Shown here piece by piece: positions 33,850 to 46,600 of a stretch of DNA of 64,000 nucleotides. Position 1 is the first letter of the stretch. The number at the start of each line of letters is the position of its first letter. Made by a program: the position numbers and the translations under genes. This DNA comes from Begonia masoniana. Taxonomy: Eukaryota; Streptophyta; Magnoliopsida; Cucurbitales; Begoniaceae. Under the pieces are notes generated by a model, which worked only from the letters and a program-made list of their open reading frames with translations, did no database searches and was not told the origin of the DNA. Location of the stretch: positions 16,960,324 through 17,024,323 of the forward strand of contig CM039509.1 of the NCBI GenBank assembly GCA_022432975.1, read 5' to 3'.

Positions 33850-36800
33850 AGATGGTATCGAGCAAAAATGGCTCGAGTGGTTCAAATGATTACCGACAAT
33901 GCGGGGCCGCCTATGCAACGTGCTTCAACGACTGTAAGTATTTCTATACTTAGTTAGTTATATCTAAGAATTAGATTGTTAAATCTGTTTGTTTTGGAAC
34001 TGTAATTTGGAACTGTAATAATTAGAAATTCGAGAGTACCGAGACACACTTTGGTGATCCTTAAATAATTCATAGACATGTGTGTTGCCAAGTGAACTGA
34101 TAGTTGCGAACGCTAGGAATTTTGAACCAAGTCGATGAGTTCGTCTAGGAAGAGTGTGAGTTGTGGACTAGCATGAAAAAGGGTGAGGACATGTTGGGTT
34201 GAAGGTAAACAGACGGTAGTTAGACCTGAGGATGAGGGAGTGGGAGCATGTTAAATAACTAGATGTTTGTAAAAAGGTATGCCTAGGATTTTACCCGTAA
34301 GGAGATTTTTAGGAGTAGATAAAATGTGTGGAATAGATAGAATGGGGCTAGTTAGAAACCCTTGGCGAGTACTAGGAAGTACTACGATAAACCAGGTAGA
34401 AGTTTGAAAATTTATTGGGGAGACACCTTAGATATCATCATGCCATTAGTATGTGTACGAGAGGTGAGTAGATGTAAAAGTTGCATATCGCAGAATTTGT
34501 AGCATTGAAGTTAATATATTCGAGTGTTCTAGGCTTAAGTAATTGTGAAGGGGATGTTAAGCCTTGGAATACGACATTGGATTCGGTGGCGAAGATTCGA
34601 ATCAAATTTTATGACAAGAAAAAACCAAGAGGGGAGCCCCCACCTTTAGCCTAAGTTACGGAGGTGAACAATGATCAGAGAATATTGAAGTGTACAAAGG
34701 TATAGTTAGTAGTATGACCAAACTAGAGCCTATAGAGAGGTGACAAATTCTCGATGAGTGATCGAAGTAGAATCGATGAGAGTACGAGCGCGGAGTAGAG
34801 TAGTGAATGTGGCAATGAGGAATAGGTGTGAGGTGAAGGAGTGAGAGCTATACAAAATAATCAATTGCGGGAATGAAAAGATAGAGATTTACTTAGAGTA
34901 TGGAACAATTAAATATTGAGATATAAAGATCCCGAAGGATGACTCGGTGATATTCGTTAGGAAAAAGGGCTGGGGCTTCAGGAGTATAGGTACTATCTGA
35001 AGGACTTAATCAGTAGAAGGTGAACAAGAATGCAGTTTCCACCGGATTGTATAGAAGAATGACGGCTTGTCAAGAGGAGTGGACGTTGCTGTGTTTTGGT
35101 GATATTCGACTTAGATTTGGAAGCCCAAAAAAGGATATAGAGTGAGCATTTGGAATAAACTTAGAAATTTAACCACAACAAAATTGTCTAAGAGAAGTAG
35201 TAAGCTCATCTTTGAAATTAGAACTATTTCTGGAGGTTTTAGATAATGCGCCGCGAGTTAGGTAGAATGGTGACTCGCGATGAATAGGTAGGAAATTGGT
35301 ATTTTGGGTGGTATTTAGCTAGCTACAAAAAGTTGCTAACAAAAGATTGTTGGGTGACTTGCCTGAAATGGAATATGGAAGACTCAAGAGTGTAGTAGTC
35401 AGTAAATTTTGAAGAGAATCTTTAGGAAAATTACATATTGTGAGGAAGGTTAGATTTGTGATCTGGACTATTTTTCCTTTAGGATAACTTTCAGTAATTA
35501 GTAGCGTATGGTCTGAGGACACTTGAAAAGTGTTTGCGTGACCTTAAGATAGGAAATTCTAAGGTTCGACTCGTATGTAATGAATCGAAATTGTTGATGC
35601 GTAATTGATTAGGCTAGAGTTGATAAGCTTAGAGGTGGTGAACTTATGGAGTTACGATGTGAATATGAAACTTGAGTATTGTATAGTTTGGGAGGTGAGA
35701 TTAAATACTAATCGGACGGATATATGAGAGAGGATTATATGTAGCCCTTATTTGATGTTGCAGAACTAGAAAGTTAGGACTAAGCTTATGCATTATGGAT
35801 GAACTTAAGAAAGTTAAAAGATCGTACTTGGAAAGTTTAATTTGTAGGATATTTTCATTGTCGAGAGGTTATTAGGAGTCCTCAGTAGTGTGCGGTTGGG
35901 CAATCATGTAGTTGACATTTAGCGTGACAATCAAGTTGACATTTAGGAGGTTTATGAGGGGGATAAGTGAATTGAGCTCACGAACAATTAGATTAAGAAC
36001 TAAGTTAGAGGGAATGGAGAATCAATTACAAGAGGTTGAGTGTATAGAATGAGGATTTATTATGTCAAGATCAGTGGAGGATGTTGGGGTGATTAAAGGG
36101 AATATAATGATTTTCTCGTGGTTAAGGTGGAGGGATGAGATAGTAATTTAGAAGGAAGTTTTAGTGTTATATAGTTGAGGGAAGGTTTGAAGTTAACATT
36201 AAGGTGGTGTTACCCGTTAGAATAGTAGGGTGAATAGGCTGAAGAGAACGAATCAGTTAGACTAAGAATTTGAAAGTGTTTGGTGATGACTATAGGCAAA
36301 AGTTGACAAACAGGACACCAATTTCTAGTATACTTGATGAATAAGTTGGTAAATTAAAATTTGATAGATTTAAAAAAGGGATGAGAATTTGACTATGTAA
36401 TGATGAGAGAATGAGGTACGAAGTAAATGAGTGCAAGATATGATAGTAGATCGAAAGCGAATTGAAATCTAGAACTAAGGGTAGAAGTTTACTCGTAGGT
36501 CTTTAGTGTTAGGCTATTAAGATGGCTTTGCGAGCGTGAGATAGTTAGGAGACTGTTTGATGGATACGTGTCGAATTAGAACAGTAAGTGACTAGGTGAA
36601 CTTAGTCAGGAAGATTTAGGGTGTGGATTACACGATAGGTATTTCAGCCAAACTTGTTCACTAATCGGATTTAAGTTGGGCGCTCTTAACGGGGTTGAAG
36701 ACAAAGGGCATTAAAGATATGCTGTTCCCCATTTAGAGTACTGGTGAAGAATTAGAGAACTTAGATGAGTTGGAAAATTCAGTTAGGAACGGTTTGGGGT

Positions 36801-36988
36801 TATGCTTCAGATTACAATAGTGAAAGTTTGTGGGTATTCGGGTTTTAGAGGTACAGAGTCAGTTGAAGTCGGAATTGAGGTAGGTAGTACCCGATAGGTG
36901 AGTAAGGGTATGGGTAGTTGAGCTGAGTACATGAGAAAATATCAAGGCGACAAATTTTGAGGACAAAATTTTTGTAAGGAGGGTGGAT
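33850..36988 (+). other. B internal, second copy (noisy)
   Basis: Non-coding and parallel to 39688-42784 with dispersed indels. Ends with the inverted repeat and polypurine tract (GACAAAATTTTTGTAAGGAGGGTGGA). Frames of more than about 60 codons are absent or unrecognisable. Confidence 0.8.
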
Positions 36989-39687
36989 TGTAACACCCAG
37001 GTTTTTTTACAGGAAAATTTGAGAGAATAAAATAGATAAGATTGTTATTTAATAACAGTTTGTTTGCTTTAATAAAAGAAAAGTGAGTAAGTTGGTTAAA
37101 GTAATTGGTTTTTAATTGGAGTAATAAGCTGGGTACGGGATGAGAGTCAATTACGAAATTTATAAATTAAGGAGGGATTTACGGAATTTTGGAAGGGCAA
37201 ATGGTATTATTGTTATTAAGTTAGTTTAATGTATTATTATATTATATATAAAAAAAAAAACAACAAACAGATAGCCGAAGCTATCTGTTCGAGCTCGAAC
37301 CCGAGCACCCCGAGCGGCAAAGGAGGGACGCGAGCGACGATCGCCGTTTCAAACCACCGGCGACCTCCGGCGTTCTTCGGCCAGACGTCGGCGGCGCAGC
37401 CAGGGCTGCCATTTCCAGCCCGTTTCCGCGCACAAACCGCAGGGTATGCTCGATTTTCTGTGCCCTGTTTCGGTTCGATTTTGGCAGGGGATCGCCGAGC
37501 TTCTAGGGCTCCGATCTCCGGCCGTTTTTGGAGGTCTCGGCGTCATCTTGCCGAGCTTAATGCCGGCAAAGATTGCCGAGCATCGGGAGCTCGGATTTGG
37601 CGAAATCCAGCAGCCTGAATTGGGCATTTCGGGTTCTGGATTGTGAAACCCTAATTGTGTTAGTTAGGTTAATTGAGCGTATAAGTGGTTGATGGTGAGA
37701 AAATGAGTGGAATTTGATGGAAAATCGGAAATGGTGAAATTTCCAGTTAAGGGGCAGTTGGGTTTTCTGTTAATGACCTAGCTGGGGTTATTTGTTTTGA
37801 ATTCCTTTTGACTGGTTAAATAGGTTATTAGAGGAGTACGTGGCGCTGGAATCGTTCGATTCCGTAACCGACGTAAAGTTACGCGCGTTTGAAGTTTCGG
37901 GTCGGTTTTTACCGAACCCAAATTAGTGGCCCATTTAGTTAGGTTTTAATTGGATTAGGCTAGAAATAGTAGTTTGAGAGTTAATTAGTGATGTAGGCTT
38001 AATTTGAATGAAGTTTGAATAATTATGGTTGAGTTAGCTTAAATATTCTTTAGAAGTGAATTGTGATGCTTAAGTGACTTTTGTGAATGTGATAGGTTTA
38101 CCGAGTGGAGAATTTACATAGCCAAAGTGAGTAAGTGCGTGCCAGAGTTATGGTAAGTAGAGGCGTTTGTTTTGCCTTCGGGCCTACACCACGGAACGTA
38201 GGATTATTTGTTTGTTGTTTGGCCGTCTTTCCTTGTTGGTTATTTGTTGTTGATGTTTGGTTGTCTTCTTTGTCGGTCAAGCATGGTTGTGGTTGTGTTG
38301 GTTGTTTCATTTGGCGTTGTGTTGGTTGTTTCATTTGGCGTTGTGTTGGTCGTTTTGTTCGGTATGGCTTATTTGAAGCATGCTCATTGTATATCACGCT
38401 AGGTACGAGCATTGGCATAGTTGGCATTGTGAGGGTGAACGTAATCAGATAATAATGTTCCTTGTCGGGATACAGTGCTTGCAGTTGCACCCCGAAGGGA
38501 ACTTGAGATCTCAAATAGTGTGCCTTGTCGGGATGAGGTGCTTGCAGTGGCACCCCGAGGGGTACCCTATGAGAGAGGGCCTGTTAAAACTTGTATTGCA
38601 TCTCGAATAGGTGCCTTGTCGGGATGAGGTTGCTTGTAGTAGCACCCCGAGGGGTACTCTATAAGAGACGGTTGGCTAAGACATATAATCCTGAATAGTG
38701 TGCCTTGTCGGGATGAGGTTGCTGGTAGTAGCACCCCGAGGGGTACTCTATGAAGGATGGTGGTTCGAGTGTGGCCATCCTAGACGGTTATGGGATGTGT
38801 GCCAACTCGTTCCACACGGCTTAAGAAAGATTAAAGCAAGAGTAATGCAATGAACAGCAAATAAGCACAACTGAGTGATAGAAACTGCATGTATTAGGTT
38901 GATTGCATTGTGTGTTGTCGTGTTATGTTGAGTCAGTTTGTTGAGTTGCATTGGGTGGTGTTGTGTTGTTGTGTTAGGGTAGGATGGTGTGTGCATTGTT
39001 ATTGTTACTATTTGTTACTCCCTACTTGCTAAGCGCAATCTTACGTGTGTGTGTGTGTTTTGTGGTGTAGGTAACGACGCGGGTACAGGTGAGCTATGTG
39101 AGTCAGCCAGGACTTGGGAGCAGTCGGAGATGCACGGGGCGTGCTGGTGCGGGCAGTTGTCGGGGCGTCTCGACCATGGTCTTCGGAAAGACGTGGGTGG
39201 AACAGTATTTTGGGGTCGTGTATAATTTACAATTATTTTGGTGGTTTGTAGAGTTGTCTATTTGGTTTTAGAGTTATTGCATAGCTATTTGTATTTGGTG
39301 TGTATAATCATAGTCAAGGGTGATGTGTCGCCCTGTACTGTGGACTTTCTTCACTTAGGAATGTTTGTATTTTAGTTTCCCTCTTTAGTTTCCTTCTTTA
39401 CCTGCTATTTGGGAGATTTCTCATTTCGTATGTTGGATAGTTGAGTATAGGTATTCTGGATTTGGTTGAGATTGGGCTGTGTGCAGGTACTTAGCATTTT
39501 GGAGGCGCTATTTTCAGGCGTTACTTTGCCGAAATTTTCGGGAAGTACGCCGTGGTGCTTCAAGGTTAGGATTTAGGGAAATTAGGAAGTCTAGACAGCT
39601 ATGTCAATGTTATTTTAAATTAAGGTTTAACGTGGGATTAGTGAGAAAAGTAGCGCTCCGAGCCAGGGCGGGTTCGGGGGCATTACA
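36989..39687 (+). repeat. B LTR copy L3
   Basis: 2699 bp. Mostly identical to L1 between about 38200 and 39690 but with single-base losses in runs before that. Shares L1-specific bases and differs from L4. If the assembly is wrong, L3 and L1 are the same physical LTR. Confidence 0.8.
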
Positions 39688-42600
39688 AGATGGTATCAGA
39701 GCAAAAATGGTCGAGTGGTTCAAATGATTACCCGACAATGCCGGCCGCTATGCAACGTGCTTCACCGGACTGTAAGTATTTCGATACTTTAGTTAGTTAT
39801 ATCTAAGATTAGATTGTTTAACTCCTGTTTGTTTGGAACTGTAATTTGGAACTGTAATAGATTAGAACATTCCGAGAGTACCGAGACAACTTTGGTGGAT
39901 CCCTTAAGCTAATTCATAGACAGGTGTGTTGACATAGTGAACTGATAGTTCGAACAGCTAGGAATTTATTGAAAGTGATAGTCGTTAGGAAGAGTGTGAG
40001 TTGTGACATAGCATGAAAAAGGGTGAGGACATGTTGGGTTGAATGTAAAGCGAGGTAGACCTTAGGATGAGGGAGCTATGTATTAAATAACCTAGATGTT
40101 TGTAAAAATGGTATGCCTAGGATTTTACCCTTAAGGAGATATTTTAGGAGAGATAAAATGTGGAATAGATAGAATTGGGGCCTAGTTAGCAAACCCTTGG
40201 GAGTACTAGGAAGTACTACGATAAACCAGGTAGAAGTTTGAAAATTTATTGGGAGACACCTTAGATCTTCATCATGCCATTAGTATGTGTACGAGAGTGT
40301 GAGTAGATGTAAAAGTTGCATCTTTAGAATTTTGTAGCATTAGAAGTAATTATATTCGAGTGTCTAGCTTAAGTAAATTGTGAAGGGGATTTTAAGAATT
40401 GGAGATACTAATTGGTATTCGGTGGAGGAAGATTCTAATAAATTTTATGCAAGAAAAACCAAGAGGGGAGCCTAGCCTAAGTTAAGTGAGGTTAACAATG
40501 ATAGAGACTATTGAATGTTAAAAGGTATAGTTAGTTAGTATGACCCAAACTAGAGCCATAGAGAGGTGACAATTCTCGATGAGTGCTCGAAAGTAGAATG
40601 ATGGAGAGTAAGAGTCGAGTAGTGAATGTGGCAATGAGGATTAGTTGTGGAGTGAATGATGAGCTATACAAAGTACTCATTTCGGGAATGAAAAGATAGA
40701 GATTTACTTAGAGCTAGGAACCAATAATATTGAGATATTAAAGATCCCAGAAGATGCTAGGTGATATTCGTTAGGAAAAAGGGTTGGGGCTTAGGGTATA
40801 GGTACTATCTTAAGGAATTAATCAGTCGAAGGTGAACAAGAATGCAGTTTCAACCGGCATTGTATAGAAGAATGAAGGCTTGTCAAGCAGGAGTGGACGT
40901 GCTGTGTTTTGGTGATATTCGACTTAGGATTGGAAGCCAAAAGTATATAGAGTGAGAATAATTTGGAATAACTTAGAAATTAAATGTCTAAGAGAAGTAA
41001 GCTCATCTTTTGAAATTAGATAATATTCTGAGGTTTAGATTAATGCGCGCGATGTTAGGAGAAATGGTGACTCGTCGATGAATAGGTAGGAAATTGGTAT
41101 TTTGGGTGGTATTTAAGCTACAACAAGTTTGCTAACAAAGATTGTTGGGTGACTTGCTGAAATGGAATATGAAGACTCAAGAGTGTAGTAGTCAGTAAAT
41201 TTTGAAGAGAATCTTTAGGAAAATTACATATTTGTGAGGAAGGTTAGCATTTGTGATCTGGACTATTCCTTTATGATAACTTTCAGTAATTAGTAGCGTA
41301 TGGTCTGAGGACACGAAAAGTGTTTGAGTGACCTTAAGTTAGGAAATTCTAAGGTTCGACTCGTATGTAATGAAGTCGAAATTGTTGATGTCGTAATTGA
41401 TTAGGCTAGAGTTGATAAGCTTAAGAGTTGGTGAACTTAGGCGTAAGATGTGAATATGAACTTGAGTATTAGTATAGGTTGGGAGGTGAGATTAAATACT
41501 AGATTCGGGACGGATATATGAGAGAGATTATATTAGCCCTTATTTGATGTTGCAGAACTTAGAAAGTTAGACTAAGTTATGCAATTATGTGATGAACTTA
41601 AGAACGTTAAAGATCGTAGCTTGGAAAGTTTAATTTGTAGGAATTATTTTCATTGCTCGATAGGTTATTAGGAGTCCTCAGTAGGTGAGTTGGGCAATAA
41701 TGTAGTTGACATTTAGCGTGACAACTCAAGTTGACATTTAGGAAGGTTTATGAGGGGCTAAGTGAATTGAGCTCACGAACAATTAGAGTTAAGAACTAAG
41801 TTAGAGGGAATGGAGAACTCAATTACAAGAGTTGAGTGTATAGATGAGGATTTATTATGTCAAGATCAGTGGATGATGTTTGGGTGATTAAGGGAATATC
41901 ATGATTTCTCGTGGTAATAAGGTGGAGGATGAGATAGTAATTTAGAAGGGAAGTTTTAGTGTTATATAGTTGAGGAAGGTTGAGAGTTAAAATTAAGGTG
42001 GTGTTACACCGTTTAGAATATTAGGTGAATAGCGAGAACGAATTCAGTTAGACTTAAGAATTTGAAAGTGTTTGGTGATGACTATAGTCAAAGTTGGACA
42101 AAACGTACACCAATTTATAGTATACGTTGATGAATAGTTGGTAAATTTAAAAGTTGATAGATTTAAAAGATGAGAATTTGGAATATGTAATGATGATAGA
42201 ATGAGGTACGAAGTAAATGAGTGCAAGATATGATAGTAAGATCGAAGAGAATTTGAAATCTAGAACTAAGGGTAAGAAGTTTACTCCGTAGGTTTTAGTG
42301 TTAGGCTATTAAGATGGCTTTGGAGGTTTGAGATAGTTAGGAGACTGTTTGATGGATACGTGTCTGAATTAGAAAAGTAAGTGACTAGGTGAACTTAGTC
42401 AGGAAGATTTAGGGCTGTGGATTACACGATAGGTATTTCAGCCAAACATTGTTCACTAATAGGATTTAAGTTGGGAGTCTTCAAGGGGTTGAAGACAACG
42501 GGCATTAAAGATATGATTGTACACCATTTAGAGTACTGTGTGAAGAATTAGATGAACTTAGATCGAGTTGAAAATTCAGTTAGAAAGGTTTGAGGTTATG

Positions 42601-42784
42601 GCTTAGATTACAATTAGTGAACGTGTGGGTATTCGGGTTAGAGTGTACAGAGTCAGGTGAAGTCGGAATTTGAGGTATGTAGTACCCGATAGGTGAGTAA
42701 GGGTATTGGGTAGTTGAGATGAGTACATTGAGAAATATCAAGGCGACAAATTTTGAGGACAAAATTTTTGTAAGGAGGGTGGAT
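39688..42784 (+). other. B internal, third copy (3.1 kb)
   Basis: Best full copy of the B internal. Primer site 39691-39702, no gag or pol motif, AAATTTTGAGGACAAAATTT at 42748-42767, polypurine tract AAGGAGGGTGGA at 42772-42783. The stretch after about 40620 is indel-rich compared with the second copy. Short matches to the G internal show common descent. Confidence 0.8.
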
Positions 42785-45511
42785 TGTAACACCCAGGTTT
42801 TTTTTAAAGGAAATTTGAGAGAATAAATAGATAAGGTAGTTATTTAATAAATAGTTGTTTTTATTTAATTAAAAGAAAAGTGAGTAAGTTGGTTAAACTA
42901 ATTGGTTTATTAATTGGAGTAAATTAAGCTGGGTACGGGATGAGAGTCAATTTACGAAATTTATAAATTAAGGACGGGATTTAACGGAATTTTGGAAGGG
43001 CAAAATGGTATTATTGTTATTAATGTTAGTTTTAATGTATTATTATTATTATTATATAAAAAAAAAATAACAAACAGATAGCCGAAGCTATCTGTTCGAG
43101 CTCGAACCCGAGCACCCGAGCGGCGAAGGAGGGACGCGAGCGACGATCGCCGTTCAAACCACCGGCGACTCCGGCGTTCTCCGGCCAGACGTCGGCGGCG
43201 CAGCCAGGGCTGCCATTTCCGGCCCGTTTCCGCGCACAAAACCGCAGGGTATGCTCGATTTTCTGTGCCCTATTTCGGTTCGATTTTAGGCCGGGGATCG
43301 CCGAGCTGCTAGGGCTCCGATCGCCGGCCGTTTTTGGATGTTCTCGGCGTCATCTTGCCGAGCTTAATGCCGGCAAAGATTGCCGAGCATCGGGAAGCTC
43401 GGATTTGGCGAAAATCCAGCAAGCCCGAATTGGGCATTTCGGGTTTCTGGATTTGGAAACCCTAATTTGTGTTAGTTTAGGTTAATTGAGCGTATAAGTG
43501 GTTGATTGGTGAGAAAATGAGTGGAATTTGATGGAATATCAGAAATGGTGAAATTTCCGGTTAAGGGGCAGTTCGGGTTTTCTGTTAATTGACCTAGCTA
43601 GGGTTATTTGTTTTAAAATTCCTTTTGACTGGTTAAAATAGGTTATTAGAGGAGTACGTGGCCGCTGGAATCGTTCGATTCCGATAACCGACGTAAAAGT
43701 TACGCGCGTTTGAAGTTTCGGGTCGGTTTTTACCGAACCCAAATTAGTGGCCCATTTAGTTAGGTTTTAATTGGATTAAGCTAGAAATAGTAGTTTGAGA
43801 GTTAATTGGTGAATGTAGGCTTAATTTGAATGAAGTTTGAATAATTGTGGTTAGAGTTAGCTTAAATATTCTTTAGAAGTGAATTGTGATGCTTAAGTGA
43901 CTTTTGTGAATGTGATAGGTTACCGAGTGGAGAATTTACATAGCCAAAGCGAGTAAGTGCGGTGCCAGAGTTCAGGTAAGTAGAGGACGTTTGTTTTGCC
44001 TTCGGGCCTACACCACGGAACGGTAGGATTTATTTGTTTGTTGTTTGGCCGTCTTCCTTGTTGGTTATTTGTTGTTGATGTTTGGTTGTCTTCTTTGTCG
44101 GTCAAGCATGGTTGTGGTTGTGTTGGTTGTTTCATTTGGCGTTGTGTTGGTTGTTTCATTTGGCGTTGTGTTGGTCGTTTTGTTCGGTATGGCATATTTG
44201 AAGCATGCATCATTGTATATCACGCTAGGTACGAGCATAGGCATAGTTGGCATTGTGAGGGTGAACGTAATCAGATAATAATGTTCCTTGTCGGGATAAA
44301 GTGCTTGCAGTGGCACCCTGAAGGGAACTTGAGATCTCAAATAGTGTGCCTTGTCGGGATGAGGTGCTTGCAGTGGCACCCCGAGGGGTACCCTATGAGA
44401 GAGGGCCTGTTAAAACTTGTATTGCATCTCGAATAGGTGCATTGTCGGGATGAGGTTGCTGGTAGTAGCACCCCGAGGGGTACTCTATAAGAGACGGTTG
44501 GCTAAGACATATAATCCTGAATAGTGTGCCTTGTCGGGATGAGGTTGCTGGTAGTAGCACCCCGAGGGGTACTCTATGAAGGATGGTGGTTCGAGTGTGG
44601 CCATCCTAGACGGTTATGGGATGTGTGCCAACTCGTTCCACACGGCTTAAGAAAGATCAAAGCAAGAGTAATGCAACGAACAGCAAATAAGCACAACTGA
44701 GTGATAGAAACTGCATGTATTAGGTTGATTGCATTGTGTGTTGTCGTGTTATGTTGAGTCAATTTTTTTAGTTGCATTGGGTGGTGTTGTGTTGTTGTGT
44801 TAGGGTAGGATGGTGTGTGCATTGTTATTGTTACTATTTGTTACTCCCTACTTGCTAAGCGTAAGCTTACGTGTGTGTGTGTGTTCTGTGGTGTAGGTAA
44901 CGACGCGGGTACAGGTGAGCTATGTGAGTCAGCCAGGACTTGGGAGCAGTCGGAGATGCACGGGGCGTGCCGGTGCGGGCAGTTGTCGGGGCGTCTCGAC
45001 CATGGTCTTCGGAAAGACGAGGGTGGAACAGTATTTTGGGGTCGTGTATAATTTACAATTATTTTGGTGGTTTGTAGAGTTGTCTATTTGGTTTTAGAGT
45101 TATTGCATAGCTATTTGTATTTGGTGTGTATAATCATAGTCAAGGGTGATGTGTCGCCCTGTACTGTGGACTTTCTCCACTTAGGAATATTTGTATTTTA
45201 GTTTCCCTCTTTAGTTTCCTTCTTTACTGTTATTTGGAGATTTCTCATTTCGTATGTTGGATAGTTGAGTATAGGTATTCTGGATTTGGTTGAGATTGGG
45301 CTGTGTGCAGGTACTTAGCATTTTGGAGGCGCTATTTTCAGGCCTTACTTTGCCGAAATTTTCGGGAAGTACGCCGTGGTGCTTCAAGGTTAGGATTTAG
45401 GGAAACTAGGAAGTCTAGACAGCTATGTCAATGTTATTTTAAATTAAGCTTTAACGTGGGATTAGTGAGCAAAGTAGCGCTCCGAGCCAGGGCGGGTTCG
45501 GGGGCGTTACA
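42785..45511 (+). repeat. B LTR copy L4 (3' LTR, 2727 bp)
   Basis: Starts TGTAACACCCAGG and ends GGGGGCGTTACA. Same length as L1 but with scattered substitutions, so it is a true second LTR. It keeps the hairpin near 43076, the repeat array and the GT run. The TSD CGATG follows. Confidence 0.92.
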
Positions 45512-45516
45512 CGATG
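45512..45516. repeat. TSD CGATG of B, right copy
   Basis: Matches 26283-26287. Confidence 0.9.
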
Positions 45517-46600
45517 GATCGCGCAAACACTTTCGAAGCATAGACACGTGAAATACATGGTGGATGCCTTCCATTGAAGTCGGAAGCTGTAGTCGATACG
45601 CCATATTCCCGATCTTCTTCAAAATAAGGAAGGGCCCTACATATCGAGGGTTTAGCTTGCCCTTCCTTCTGAATCGCATAACTCCCATGAACGGAGAAAT
45701 CTTCAAATAGACCTCATCACCTTCTTCAAATTCCAGTTCTCTCTGTCTTGTGTTAGCGTAGCTCTTCTATCGACTCTGAGCTATCTCGATACGCTGTCAG
45801 ATAATGGCAATCTTCTCTGCCGTTTGATGTACAATCTCAGGACCAACAATACTGGCTTCACCAACCTCGTCCCAATATAATGGCGATCTACACTTTCGAC
45901 CATACAAAGCTTCATACGGAGCCATACCAATGGTAGCCTGGAAGCTTTTGTTCTAAGAGAACTCGATCAGTGGAAAATATCTACTCCACGATCCCTGAAA
46001 TTCTAACACACAAGCTCTGAGCATATCCTCCATAATCTGATTCGTTCTTTCCGTCTGATTATCAATCTGAGGATGAAATGCCGTGCTGAAATTTAGCTGA
46101 GTCCCCATAGCTTTGTTCAGACTCTTCCAGAACTTCGATGTAAACCTTGGATCTCGATTCGAAACAATCGAAACTGGTACACTGTGCAATCTAACAACCT
46201 CCTGCACATAAAGCTCGACGAGCTGATCCATAGAAGACATCATCTTCACAGATAAGAAGTGAGCCGACTTTGTCAATCGGTCCACAATCACCCAGATGCC
46301 GTCATGTCCTTACTTCGTCCTCGGGACCCCACAATAAAATCCATGGAGATCTGCTCCCATTTCCACTTCGGAATCGGCAGTGGTTGTAATGTTTCGGTCG
46401 GCCTCTGGTGTTCCGCCTTAACCTGTTGACAAACTAAACAGGTTTCAACATATTTCGCAACCTCCCTCTTCATGTTCGGCCACCAAAAGTGTTGTTTTAA
46501 GTCCCAGTACATCTTAGTACTTCCTGGGTGCACAGAATAAGCTGCAGAATGTGCCTCGGCCAATATCTCCCTCTTTAGCTCCTAATCGTTAGGCACGTAC
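45517..46600 (-). pseudogene. pol: C integrase
   Basis: Minus strand: HHCC region (AEAHSAAYSVHPGSTKMYWD, then [17 protein letters not shown]), catalytic core ([52 protein letters not shown]), then the GKLNPRYVGPFLIL and [14 protein letters not shown] part that stops at B. Frameshifts lie near 46290 and 46570, and there are stops near 45765 and 45950. GQSER-type text reads NQTER here, a Gly to Asn change. It is non-functional. Confidence 0.9.

Larger units (their letters stand above)
26288..45511 (+). mobile_element. B: non-autonomous LTR retrotransposon, locus probably misassembled
   Basis: As assembled: L1, internal, noisy copy of the C flank, L2, internal, L3, internal, L4. L1 and L4 are each 2727 bp and are bounded by one TSD, so they are the true LTR pair. 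L2 and L3 share bases specific to L1 (for example CAGTTGCACCCCGAAGG where L4 has CAGTGGCACCCTGAAGG), so they look like extra copies of L1. Expected real size is about 8.6 kb. No gag or pol is readable in any internal copy, so B is LARD-like. Confidence 0.8.

Noticed and set aside
26288..45511. True tandem LTR-internal array by unequal recombination
   Set aside because: Not excluded, but it does not explain the noisy copy of the C flank or the burst of indels, so an assembly cause is preferred.
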